Source: CAZJBH01 sp964544485
Lineage (GTDB): Bacteria; Patescibacteriota; Minisyncoccia; Portnoybacterales; UBA2143
DNA length: 6,830 nucleotides
Direction: 5' to 3'
Assembly: GCA_964544485.1 (NCBI GenBank)
Contig: CAZJBH010000031.1
Location: 1-6,830, forward strand
Shown: positions 1 through 5,915 of the stretch, one piece after another
How positions within the stretch are numbered: the stretch's first letter is position 1
How the letters are laid out: every line of letters begins with the position of its first letter
Program-made: the position numbers and the translations under genes
The notes under the pieces: model-generated
Databases searched by the model: none
What the model was told of the DNA's origin: nothing
What the model saw: only the letters and a program-made list of their open reading frames with translations

Positions 1-29
1 TTGAAGATTACCAAAAAGAGAATAAATAA
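1..29 (+). CDS. C-terminal tail of an upstream gene, presumably hydrogenase beta subunit (partial)
   Basis: The frame starting at base 3 reads EDYQKENK and stops at TAA 27-29, two bases before the hydG start, which matches the tight spacing elsewhere in the operon. In Pyrococcus-type group 3b hydrogenases the gene before gamma encodes the beta subunit, an iron-sulfur protein, so that identity is inferred from gene order alone. The frame starting at base 1 is also open and runs to a TAA at 55-57, which would overlap hydG by 26 bases. Too little sequence is present to decide between them, and no motif is visible. Confidence 0.4.
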
Positions 30-31
30 TT

Positions 32-856
32 ATGAAGAATTTATACAAACCATTTAAAGTAAATTTGGTTAAAATTGAAAAACATTCTCAGGATGTAAAG
101 CTTTTTCGTTTTCAAAAAGAAAAAGGGAATTTTAAAATTAATAATCAGGGAATGGCTTTTAATCCGGGGCAATTTGTTTTATTAAGCCATTTTGGATACG
201 GAGAAGCTCCGTTTGGAATAGCTTCATCGCCTTATCAATCAGAATATTTTGATTTAGTTATCCGTCAGGCTGGTTGTTTGACTAAAGCCTTGCATAAATT
301 AAAAGAAGGGGATCAAATTTTTATGCGCGGACCTTATGGAAATGGATTCCCAATTGATTTTATGGAAAAAAAAGATATTTTAATGATAACCGGGGGCTGC
401 GGAATTCCACCAATTGCTTCTTTAATTGAATATATTCTTGAACATCGTAAAAAATTTGATAATTGCTATTTAATCTATGGAGCTAAAACTCCTTCGGATT
501 TATTAATGATGGAAAAGATAAAATTTTGGCAAGATCAAATTAAAGTCATTTTAACTGTTGATCAACCGGATAAAACCTGGAAAGGCGAAGTTGGCCTGGT
601 AACTAAAATGATAAATAAGATTAAGATTAATCATTTAGACGCAGTTTGCGCTATGTGCGGACCTGGGCCAATGATGCAGGCAATTGAAAAAATAGTTCGG
701 CCTTTAGGAATTTCTGATCGAAGAATTTTTGTTAATTTAGAAAGAAAAATGCAATGCGGAATTGGCAAATGCCAGCATTGTTCAGTTGGAGATAAATTAG
801 TTTGCCAAGACGGTCCGGTTTTTAATTTTGATGAAATTGATAAAACCTGGGATTAA
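32..856 (+). CDS. hydG: Group 3b [NiFe] hydrogenase (sulfhydrogenase) gamma subunit, FAD/NAD(P)H-binding
   Basis: This 274-residue protein is the diaphorase-type subunit that exchanges electrons between NAD(P)H and the iron-sulfur chain of a cytosolic hydrogenase. The N-terminal half is a ferredoxin-reductase-like FAD domain, with the flavin-site segment APFGIASSP at residues 59-67. The NAD(P)-binding half has GGCGIPP at 121-127 and CGPGPMM at 209-215. The C-terminal CX4CX2CX7C pattern (Cys242, 247, 250, 258) is the [2Fe-2S] site shared with PyrK-type electron-transfer subunits. PyrK (dihydroorotate dehydrogenase partner) is the main alternative, but the adjoining hydrogenase delta and alpha genes argue for HydG. 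The ATG at 32 gives an N-terminus (YKPFKVNLVKIEKHSQDVKL) of the expected family type. Only a weak GAG (18-20) precedes it, 11 bases away. The symbol here means the gamma subunit, not the [FeFe]-hydrogenase maturase of the same name. NADH versus NADPH preference cannot be read from the sequence. Confidence 0.9.
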   Translation: MKNLYKPFKVNLVKIEKHSQDVKLFRFQKEKGNFKINNQGMAFNPGQFVLLSHFGYGEAPFGIASSPYQSEYFDLVIRQAGCLTKALHKLKEGDQIFMRGPYGNGFPIDFMEKKDILMITGGCGIPPIASLIEYILEHRKKFDNCYLIYGAKTPSDLLMMEKIKFWQDQIKVILTVDQPDKTWKGEVGLVTKMINKIKINHLDAVCAMCGPGPMMQAIEKIVRPLGISDRRIFVNLERKMQCGIGKCQHCSVGDKLVCQDGPVFNFDEIDKTWD

Positions 857-861
857 AAAAT

Positions 862-1611
862 ATGCCTAAACCTAAAATCGCTATATTTGATTTTACTGAT
901 TGTGAAGGATGCCAGGTAAAACTGGTTTCTTTGCGCGAGAAGTTTTTAAAATTTGAAAAACGGGTAGAAATAGTTAATTGGCGTTTAGGCCAGGAAAAGA
1001 ACAAATCTGGTCCTTTTGATATTGCTTTAATTGAAGGAACTCCGATTACTCAGCATGAGATAGATTTATTGAAACAATTAAGAAAAGAATCCAAGCTTTT
1101 GATTGGATTAGGAGCTTGCGCATGCTTAGGCGGCATTCCAGCAATTATGGAAAAAGAACAAAGGAAAGAATGGTATAATAAGATTTACGGAAAAGATTAT
1201 CAGCCGCGCGGAATTGATGCTCTCCCATTAAGCGCTTATGTAAAAATTGATTATTTAATTCATGGTTGCCCGGTTGAAGAAAAGCAATTACTTAAAGTAA
1301 TGCAAGATTTATTAGCCGGAAAAACTCCTCAATATAAAGGCTATTCTGTTTGTTTGGAATGCAAATTAGCTGGAAATGATTGTCGTTTGCTAAAAGGCAA
1401 GCCATGCCTTGGCCCAATTACTCAAGGAGGATGCGGAGCAATTTGTATTCAGGGCGGTTCTGGATGCTATGGTTGTTTTGGATTGCGCCAAAAGGCGGAA
1501 ATTAAAAACTTATTAAAAATTCTTAATAAGATTACTGATAAAAAAGAAATTAACCGGTATTTTTCTATGTTTTTAAATAAAGAAAAACAAATTAAAAAAG
1601 AATTAAAATGA
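862..1611 (+). CDS. hydD: Group 3b [NiFe] hydrogenase delta (small) subunit, three Fe-S clusters
   Basis: This 249-residue protein is the electron-transfer small subunit that docks against HydA and carries electrons from the NiFe site towards HydG. The fold is that of the NADH:ubiquinone oxidoreductase 20-kDa family. The proximal [4Fe-4S] cluster is likely bound by Cys14 and Cys17 (DCEGC), Cys86 or 88 (GACAC) and Cys136 (HGCP). The C-terminal third adds Cys164, 167, 174, 182, 191, 195, 202 and 205, exactly eight, enough for medial and distal [4Fe-4S] clusters. There is no twin-arginine signal peptide, so the enzyme is cytosolic, as expected for group 3. The gene starts five bases after hydG and ends in an ATGA overlap with hydA, which suggests translational coupling. 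No clear Shine-Dalgarno precedes ATG 862. The tail after residue 210 is lysine-rich and probably helical. Confidence 0.92.
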   Translation: MPKPKIAIFDFTDCEGCQVKLVSLREKFLKFEKRVEIVNWRLGQEKNKSGPFDIALIEGTPITQHEIDLLKQLRKESKLLIGLGACACLGGIPAIMEKEQRKEWYNKIYGKDYQPRGIDALPLSAYVKIDYLIHGCPVEEKQLLKVMQDLLAGKTPQYKGYSVCLECKLAGNDCRLLKGKPCLGPITQGGCGAICIQGGSGCYGCFGLRQKAEIKNLLKILNKITDKKEINRYFSMFLNKEKQIKKELK

Positions 1612-2813
1612 ATGATTTTATTGCTAAAATTGAAGGCCATGGAAGCTTGGATATAGATTGGTCTAAAGAAAGCGTTAAATTAAATATCCATGAAGGCGAA
1701 CGCTTATTTGAAGGCATTTTAGTCGGCCGAACAGCAGAAGAAATGCAATGGATTACTCCGCGTATTTGCGGAGTTTGCCCAATTGCTCATAATCTAGCTT
1801 CTTTAGCTGCTGTAGAAACAGCCTATAATATTAAGATTAAGCCAAGTTCAATTTTATTGCGCGAATTAATGCAGTGCGGACAAATGATTCAAAGCCATGC
1901 TTTGCATCTTTTCTTTTTGTCTTTGCCTGATTATTTAGGCATTGATCGAGGAACTGAATTAAAACAAAAAAATCCAAGCGTTTTTAAGCATGCTTTGAAT
2001 GTTAAAAAAATATCTGATGAAATTGCCGCTTTGGTTAGTGGAAGAAATGTTCATCCAACTCGTTCTACAATTGGCGGATTTCACAAAGTTCCAAGCCAGC
2101 TGGAATTAAAAAATTTATTAGCTAATCTAGAAGATTCTTTCAAGTCTTCGCAGAAAACAGCTGATTTAGCTTCTCAATTAGATTATCCGGAATTAGCGGT
2201 AAATTTAAGATTAGCTGCTTTGGAAAATGGCAAAATTAAAGTTGTTTTTTCTGAAAATATAGATAAAAAAGAAGAAGATCAAATCAAGGATTATAAACAA
2301 GTCATTGAAGAAGAAGTAAAAGAATATTCAACCGCTAAATTCGGCCGTTATAAAGGGCAAGAAATGTTAGTTGGTTCTTTGGCTAGATTGGCTGTTTATG
2401 GAAATTATGATAAGAAATATAAATTAGATTTTGAAAATCCGTTTCATAATAATTTTGCCCAAGCGATTGAAATAGAGCTTTATCACCAAAAAGCAATTAA
2501 TTTAGTTAAAGAATTGCTTAAAATGGATTTAGATGATCAACCAGTTAAAGCAGGAAATCAGCCAAGCTTAAAAGGAATTGGCGCAATAGAAGCTCCGCGA
2601 GGCGGACTTTATCATGAAGTTCATTTAAACAAGCAGGGAATTATCCAAGAAGCAAATATTATTACTCCAACGGTCCAAAATTTAACTTCTATAGAAAAAA
2701 GCGCGCATGCTATTTTAGCTCAAACAAAAAACCGCTCCCAAAAAAAATTAGAGCGGTTAATGATAATGTTGGTGCGAGCCTATGATCCTTGCATTACTTG
2801 TTCAGTCCATTAA
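1608..2813 (+). CDS. hydA: Group 3b [NiFe] hydrogenase alpha (large, catalytic) subunit
   Basis: This 401-residue protein holds the NiFe active site for reversible H2 oxidation/proton reduction. The N-terminal ligand motif RICGVCPIAH (52-61) supplies Cys54 and Cys57. The C-terminal motif DPCITCSVH (393-401) supplies Cys395 and Cys398. Glu9 in IEGH corresponds to the glutamate known to relay protons in [NiFe] hydrogenases. Other family landmarks are GRNVHPTRSTIGG (145-157) and EAPRGGLYHEV (328-338). The ATG overlaps the hydD stop in ATGA (1608-1611). The reading frame ends immediately after His401, so the C-terminal extension that most hydrogenase precursors lose to a maturation protease is absent. 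The protein is shorter than the roughly 430 residues I recall for Pyrococcus HydA. The final codons overlap the end of the convergent hypC by four bases, and a minus-strand terminator-like hairpin lies within codons 375-384. All four metal-binding cysteines are present, so it should be catalytic rather than a degenerate homologue. Confidence 0.95.
   Translation: MNDFIAKIEGHGSLDIDWSKESVKLNIHEGERLFEGILVGRTAEEMQWITPRICGVCPIAHNLASLAAVETAYNIKIKPSSILLRELMQCGQMIQSHALHLFFLSLPDYLGIDRGTELKQKNPSVFKHALNVKKISDEIAALVSGRNVHPTRSTIGGFHKVPSQLELKNLLANLEDSFKSSQKTADLASQLDYPELAVNLRLAALENGKIKVVFSENIDKKEEDQIKDYKQVIEEEVKEYSTAKFGRYKGQEMLVGSLARLAVYGNYDKKYKLDFENPFHNNFAQAIEIELYHQKAINLVKELLKMDLDDQPVKAGNQPSLKGIGAIEAPRGGLYHEVHLNKQGIIQEANIITPTVQNLTSIEKSAHAILAQTKNRSQKKLERLMIMLVRAYDPCITCSVH
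2730..2758 (-). terminator. Probable intrinsic terminator of hypC, inside hydA
   Basis: Bases 2730-2737 (AACCGCTC) and 2751-2758 (GAGCGGTT) form a perfect 8-bp inverted repeat around a 13-base A-rich loop. Read on the minus strand, the right arm runs directly into TTTTGTTTG (2729-2721), the layout of a rho-independent terminator. Read on the plus strand the stem is followed by AATGATAAT, with no T-tract, so it would serve only transcripts coming from hypC. It lies about 50 bases past the hypC stop and falls within hydA codons 375-384. The loop is rather long for a terminator, which lowers confidence. Confidence 0.5.
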
Positions 2814-3043
2814 TTCTCATTTTCATGGCAAAGGCAAGCATGTTCATCTATCATTTCTAGAATTTTTTTAGCTTCTTGCTCAGGTAGTTTATTAATTGCT
2901 AAATCTCCATGAACCAATAGATAATCTCCGATTTTAACATTTTCCAGCAAATCAAGTTTAACTTTATGATGATGATCTCCTGATTCAACAAATGCCCAAT
3001 TATCTTTAATTTTTATTACTTTAGAAGGAGTTGCTAAACACAT
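2810..3043 (-). CDS. hypC: HypC/HybG/HupF-family hydrogenase maturation chaperone
   Basis: This 77-residue protein is of typical HypC length. HypC works with HypD to build and carry the Fe(CN)2CO group and deliver it to the large-subunit precursor. The start MCLATPSKVI has the invariant Cys2, which must be exposed by removal of Met1, and the later segment GDYLLVHGDLAINKL (39-53) matches the family's conserved beta-barrel end. Unusual details are a His triplet at 24-26 and a C-terminal HACLCH cluster (68-73) that could bind metal. The gene is transcribed against hydA, its natural client, and the two stop codons overlap in 2810-2813. Its start faces an AT-only spacer shared with the next gene, and no Shine-Dalgarno is visible. 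The other maturation genes (hypA, B, D, E, F) are not in the window. Confidence 0.93.
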   Translation of the reverse strand: MCLATPSKVIKIKDNWAFVESGDHHHKVKLDLLENVKIGDYLLVHGDLAINKLPEQEAKKILEMIDEHACLCHENEN

Positions 3044-3084
3044 AATTTAAATTATAATTAATTTTAATTTATTATAACTCATTT
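3044..3084. promoter_or_regulatory. Divergent AT-only spacer with candidate -10 boxes on both strands
   Basis: This 41-base gap between the hypC and transporter starts has no G and only two C. It holds TATAAT on the plus strand at 3053-3058, preceded 16 bases upstream by TTGCTA (3031-3036), a plausible -35 lying within the first codons of hypC. On the minus strand, TATAAT appears as ATTATA at 3071-3076 and again at 3051-3056; neither has a convincing -35. Two short palindromes overlap here: AATTTAAATT (3044-3053) and AATTATAATT (3050-3059). Such words are common by chance in AT-rich DNA, so the divergent gene layout is the main support for promoters here. Confidence 0.4.
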
Positions 3085-3987
3085 ATGAATCAAAATAAAG
3101 GAATTTTCTTAATTTTTTTAACCGCTTTTATTTCCGGCTTATCTATTTTTATTAATAAGTTCGGAGTTGATTTTATGAATCCATATATATTTATCGGCTT
3201 GAAAAACAGCTTGGTTGCTTTTTTGGTTATTGGCTTAATTTTAATTATGAAAGATTGGAAAGCTTTGCTTAATTTAAGAAAAAAAGAATGGTTTGGCTTG
3301 TTTGGAGTCGGCTTATTAGGAGGATTTATTCCTTTTATTCTTTTCTTTAAAGGGCTAACTATGATTAGCGCGGCTCAAGCCGGATTTATCCACAAGCTAA
3401 TGTTTATTTTTGTTTTTGTTTTAGCCAGTATTTTTTTAAAAGAAAAAATCAAGCAAGTTTATTTAATCAGCGGATTGCTTTTATTATTAGGCAATCTTTT
3501 TTTATTAAATCTGCTTCCTCTGGAATTTAATTTTGGCAGCTTGCTAATTTTGTTAGCTATTATTTTCTGGGCAGCAGAAACGGTTTTAAGCAAATATTTA
3601 TTAAAAAAATTATCAGCGCGGATTATTATGGGAGGACGCATGTTTTTAGGGTCAATCTTTATTTTCATCTTTCTTTTATTTACTAGCCAGGCTGGATTAA
3701 TATTTGAATTGAATTTACAGCAAATTGGCTGGATAATGATTACTGGAGTATTTCTATTCGGATATATAATGACTTGGTATACTGGATTAAAATATGTTAA
3801 AGTATCAGTAGCTGTTTTAATCTTGCTTTTAGCTAGTCCAATTACCAGCTTATTAAGCCTGATTTTTTTGAATCAAGCTTGGACAGGAATGGAATTAACT
3901 GGCTTAAGCTTTTGTTTAGGAGCTGGTTTGCTGGTTTGGACGATGAATAAATATTATGTCTCAGGAAAAACCAGATTCTTGGAATAA
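3085..3987 (+). CDS. EamA-family (drug/metabolite transporter superfamily) ten-helix permease
   Basis: This 300-residue protein has about ten hydrophobic segments, near residues 6-24, 35-56, 69-90, 98-118, 124-143, 150-168, 180-200, 213-234, 240-262 and 270-287. They form the two tandem five-helix EamA repeats (about 5-142 and 151-287) of the inner-membrane DMT superfamily. Family hallmarks include the lysine-bearing loop FLKEKI (117-122) after helix 4, and the small/proline-rich turn LASPITS (249-255) in the matching place of repeat 2. Members export or import amino acids, sugars, nucleosides or drugs, and the substrate cannot be told from sequence. It starts the plus-strand block opposite hypC, with no Shine-Dalgarno, and its last ten codons overlap the next gene. 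No link to hydrogenase function is evident beyond adjacency. Confidence 0.87.
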   Translation: MNQNKGIFLIFLTAFISGLSIFINKFGVDFMNPYIFIGLKNSLVAFLVIGLILIMKDWKALLNLRKKEWFGLFGVGLLGGFIPFILFFKGLTMISAAQAGFIHKLMFIFVFVLASIFLKEKIKQVYLISGLLLLLGNLFLLNLLPLEFNFGSLLILLAIIFWAAETVLSKYLLKKLSARIIMGGRMFLGSIFIFIFLLFTSQAGLIFELNLQQIGWIMITGVFLFGYIMTWYTGLKYVKVSVAVLILLLASPITSLLSLIFLNQAWTGMELTGLSFCLGAGLLVWTMNKYYVSGKTRFLE

Positions 3988-4705
3988 AGGAATTATTCGT
4001 TGCGCCCGTTACGCTTTTATGCCGAATAAATTAAGTTTTTGCGGGCCGGATAAAAACAAAGATCTCTTCTATTATTGTTCCGAAAACAAAGCAGACTCGG
4101 GATTAAATTCAATTTTAGAAGAATTTCAAACTCTTTATCCATATTTGCGCTTTATTGCCAAAAGCAATAGAATAAAGGATCCTTTTGATGAGAAAGTGAT
4201 TGAAGCTTATTGGTTGGGTAATCAGCTTTTAGAAAGAATTGATCAGCCTAGCCTGTATTATCATTTAAATAATAATTTAGAAATTAAAAAAAAGGTTAAA
4301 CTTGGTTCATATCGAAAAATTGAAAAAAAGATAAGCTTAGGAGCTAAACCGCATCATAATTTTCATGTTTTTAGTGTTTGGCAGCAAGCTAAAAATCAAG
4401 ATTTAGCGCGCATTCTCAGCAGTATGGATTTATGCAGAATTAGCTGGGGACGAGTTTTAAAAGTTGGTTCTTCAATTTTAGAAACAGCTTATCAGCCTTT
4501 AACCTTAAAAGATAATTCTTTAATTCTTGGCTCAGAAAAAATGATCCAAGTAAATTACCAGGCGAATGCATTTTTAAAAAAAATTAAGCCGGGAGATTGG
4601 ATTTCTTTACATTGGGGATTTGCCTGCGAAAAATTAAACGATTTGCAAGTAGCTTATCTTAAAAAATATACGCAGGAAAATATTCAATTAAACAACTTAT
4701 ATTAA
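3956..4705 (+). CDS. Uncharacterised protein resembling the DUF6390 family
   Basis: This is a 249-residue soluble protein of unknown function. From memory of family consensus it resembles DUF6390. The conserved-looking blocks are RCARYAFMPNKLSFCGP (15-31), FDEKVIEAYWLGNQLL (77-92), PHHNFHVFSVW (132-142), CRISWGRV (160-167) and KPGDWISLHWGFACEKL (211-227). It is rich in His, Trp and Cys, with several His in a row of motifs (His133, 134, 137, 219) and Cys16, 29, 160 and 224, which would suit metal or cofactor binding, but no known catalytic pattern is evident. There is no signal peptide or membrane helix. ATG 3956 is the first ATG after an in-frame stop at 3944-3946. The next, at 4019, would cut into the first conserved block. 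The start lies 32 bases inside the transporter gene, so translation may be coupled. It sits two genes from hypC and four from hydD, so a hydrogenase-related role is possible but only inferred. Confidence 0.72.
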   Translation: MSQEKPDSWNKGIIRCARYAFMPNKLSFCGPDKNKDLFYYCSENKADSGLNSILEEFQTLYPYLRFIAKSNRIKDPFDEKVIEAYWLGNQLLERIDQPSLYYHLNNNLEIKKKVKLGSYRKIEKKISLGAKPHHNFHVFSVWQQAKNQDLARILSSMDLCRISWGRVLKVGSSILETAYQPLTLKDNSLILGSEKMIQVNYQANAFLKKIKPGDWISLHWGFACEKLNDLQVAYLKKYTQENIQLNNLY

Positions 4706-4710
4706 GAGGA
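4705..4710 (+). promoter_or_regulatory. Strong Shine-Dalgarno of the thioredoxin-reductase gene
   Basis: AGAGGA ends nine bases before the ATG at 4720 and overlaps the last base of the preceding stop codon. It is the only strong anti-16S complementary site ahead of any start in this window. The other starts have A/T-rich leaders, gene overlaps or a weak GAG. Confidence 0.7.
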
Positions 4711-4719
4711 AAACCTATT

Positions 4720-5646
4720 ATGCATGATTTGATTATTATTGGCGGCGGCCCAGGAGCGGTTAGCGCAGGCATTTACGCAGCCAGAAAAAAAATAAAGACG
4801 CTTTTTTTAACTAAAGATTGGAATGGCCAGATAAATTGGACAAACTATGTGGAAAACTATCCAGGAATTGAATCAATTACTGGCCCTGAATTAATGGGTC
4901 GGATGAAAAATCATTTAGAAAAATATCAAAGCCAAGAATTAGAAATTAGAGGCGGGGCAGAAGTTAAAGAGATTCAACTGATTGATAAAAATTTAATCAA
5001 AGTAAAAGCAAATGGAGATGAATTTCAAGGAAAAGTTTTAATTATTAGCACTGGCCGGAGTTATCGCAAATTAGGAATCCCCGGAGAAAAAGAATTTCAA
5101 GGAAAAGGAATTAGCTATTGTCCGGTTTGCGACGCGCCTTTATTCCAGGATAAAAAAGTAGCTATTATTGGCGGAGGAAACGCTGGCGCGGAAACAGCCT
5201 TTGATTTGACTAAATATGCTGATAAGATTTATTTAATTGATTCGCATCCGGAATTAGCTTGCGATAAATGCTTTTTAGATCGCTTAAAAAAAGAAGATCA
5301 AGTTGAAATAATTTTGAATGCCCGGGTTAAGGAAATTAAAGGAGATGTTTTAGTGGAAAGCTTAATTTATCAGAACACTCAAACAAATCAAGAAAAAGAA
5401 TTAGCTATTCAAGGAGTTTTTGTGGAAATCGGAACAATTCCTAATTCTAATTTAGCTAAAAATGTGGTAGAATTAAATCAAGGAGGGGAAATAAAAATTA
5501 ATCGTTTTAATCAAACATCAGTAGAAAACATTTTTGCGGCGGGAGATGTAACTGATGTTTCTGATAAACAAATCGTTATTGCTGCCGGAGAAGGCGCTAA
5601 AGCCTTATTAAACGCAGCAGATTATCTAGAAAAAATTAATTCATAA
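4720..5646 (+). CDS. trxB: Thioredoxin-reductase family flavoprotein, AhpF C-terminal-like
   Basis: This 308-residue FAD/NAD(P)H pyridine nucleotide-disulfide oxidoreductase has the length of low-Mr thioredoxin reductases. The N-terminal FAD dinucleotide fold is GGGPGAVSAG (8-17), the redox pair is Cys134/Cys137 in YCPVCDAPLF (133-142), the second dinucleotide fold is GGGNAGAETA (151-160), and the C-terminal FAD motif is FAAGDVTD (272-279). The CPxCDxPLF and GGGNxGxExA wording and the end (KQIVIAAGEGAKA, 283-295) are closer to the C-terminal module of AhpF than to E. coli TrxB. The HRRxxxR stretch that binds the NADPH phosphate in classic TrxB is replaced by IDSHPELACDKC (173-184), so NADH use is plausible. 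Cys181 and Cys184 form an unexpected second CxxC. It is followed after seven bases by a glutaredoxin-like gene, its likely electron acceptor. Confidence 0.88.
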   Translation: MHDLIIIGGGPGAVSAGIYAARKKIKTLFLTKDWNGQINWTNYVENYPGIESITGPELMGRMKNHLEKYQSQELEIRGGAEVKEIQLIDKNLIKVKANGDEFQGKVLIISTGRSYRKLGIPGEKEFQGKGISYCPVCDAPLFQDKKVAIIGGGNAGAETAFDLTKYADKIYLIDSHPELACDKCFLDRLKKEDQVEIILNARVKEIKGDVLVESLIYQNTQTNQEKELAIQGVFVEIGTIPNSNLAKNVVELNQGGEIKINRFNQTSVENIFAAGDVTDVSDKQIVIAAGEGAKALLNAADYLEKINS

Positions 5647-5653
5647 TATATCT

Positions 5654-5911
5654 ATGACACAAGAAAATACGCAACCAAATATTAAAGTTTATTCAACCGA
5701 AGCTTGTCCTTATTGCGTTTCTCTGAAATCGTATTTAGACGAGCATAATATTCCTTATCAAGCAATTGATGTTGGGAGCGATAAACAAGCAGCTCAAGAA
5801 ATGATTGATAAGACCGGACAAATGGGAGTTCCGGTAATTGATATTGACGGAGAAGTTATTATTGGCTTTGACAAGGAAAGAATTAATCAATTATTAGGCA
5901 TAGAAGAATAA
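5654..5911 (+). CDS. Glutaredoxin-like / NrdH-YruB-type thiol-disulfide protein
   Basis: This 85-residue thioredoxin-fold protein has the dithiol site CPYC at residues 18-21 and the cis-proline segment TGQMGVPVIDIDG (54-66) with Pro60, followed by GFDKERI (71-77). The wording and length match small glutaredoxin-like proteins of the YruB/NrdH kind, which reduce protein disulfides and in many bacteria take electrons from a thioredoxin reductase instead of glutathione. The gene lies seven bases after the reductase and four bases before gap, so all three are probably co-transcribed and the reductase is the natural partner. There is no Shine-Dalgarno. The first seven residues are a short polar leader before the first beta strand. 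Its target (peroxiredoxin, ribonucleotide reductase or other) is unknown. Confidence 0.88.
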   Translation: MTQENTQPNIKVYSTEACPYCVSLKSYLDEHNIPYQAIDVGSDKQAAQEMIDKTGQMGVPVIDIDGEVIIGFDKERINQLLGIEE

Positions 5912-5915
5912 TTTT

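Noticed and set aside
569..850. 12-base direct repeat GATAAAACCTGG at 569-580 and 839-850
   Set aside because: Both copies encode DKTW within HydG; a single short match is best explained by chance and biased codon use.
32..856. Reading the first gene as PyrK, the dihydroorotate dehydrogenase electron-transfer subunit
   Set aside because: The domain layout is shared, but the next two genes are hydrogenase delta and alpha in canonical group 3b order.
822..1004. 60-residue minus-strand open frame across the hydG/hydD junction
   Set aside because: It lies opposite two well-supported genes, has no recognisable motif and is a shadow frame.
2854..2868. TTCTAGAA followed by a T-run near the end of hypC, read as a plus-strand terminator for hydA
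   Set aside because: The palindrome leaves no room for a hairpin loop and the stem would be too short and weak.
3459..3668. 69-residue minus-strand open frame inside the transporter gene
   Set aside because: It is antisense to transmembrane segments, has a low-complexity Lys/Asn-rich translation and no start context.
4643..4672. Possible promoter TTGCAA (4643-4648), 18 bases, TATACG ahead of the reductase gene
   Set aside because: The -10 match is poor and the site lies in the coding sequence of the preceding gene; not distinguishable from AT-rich background.
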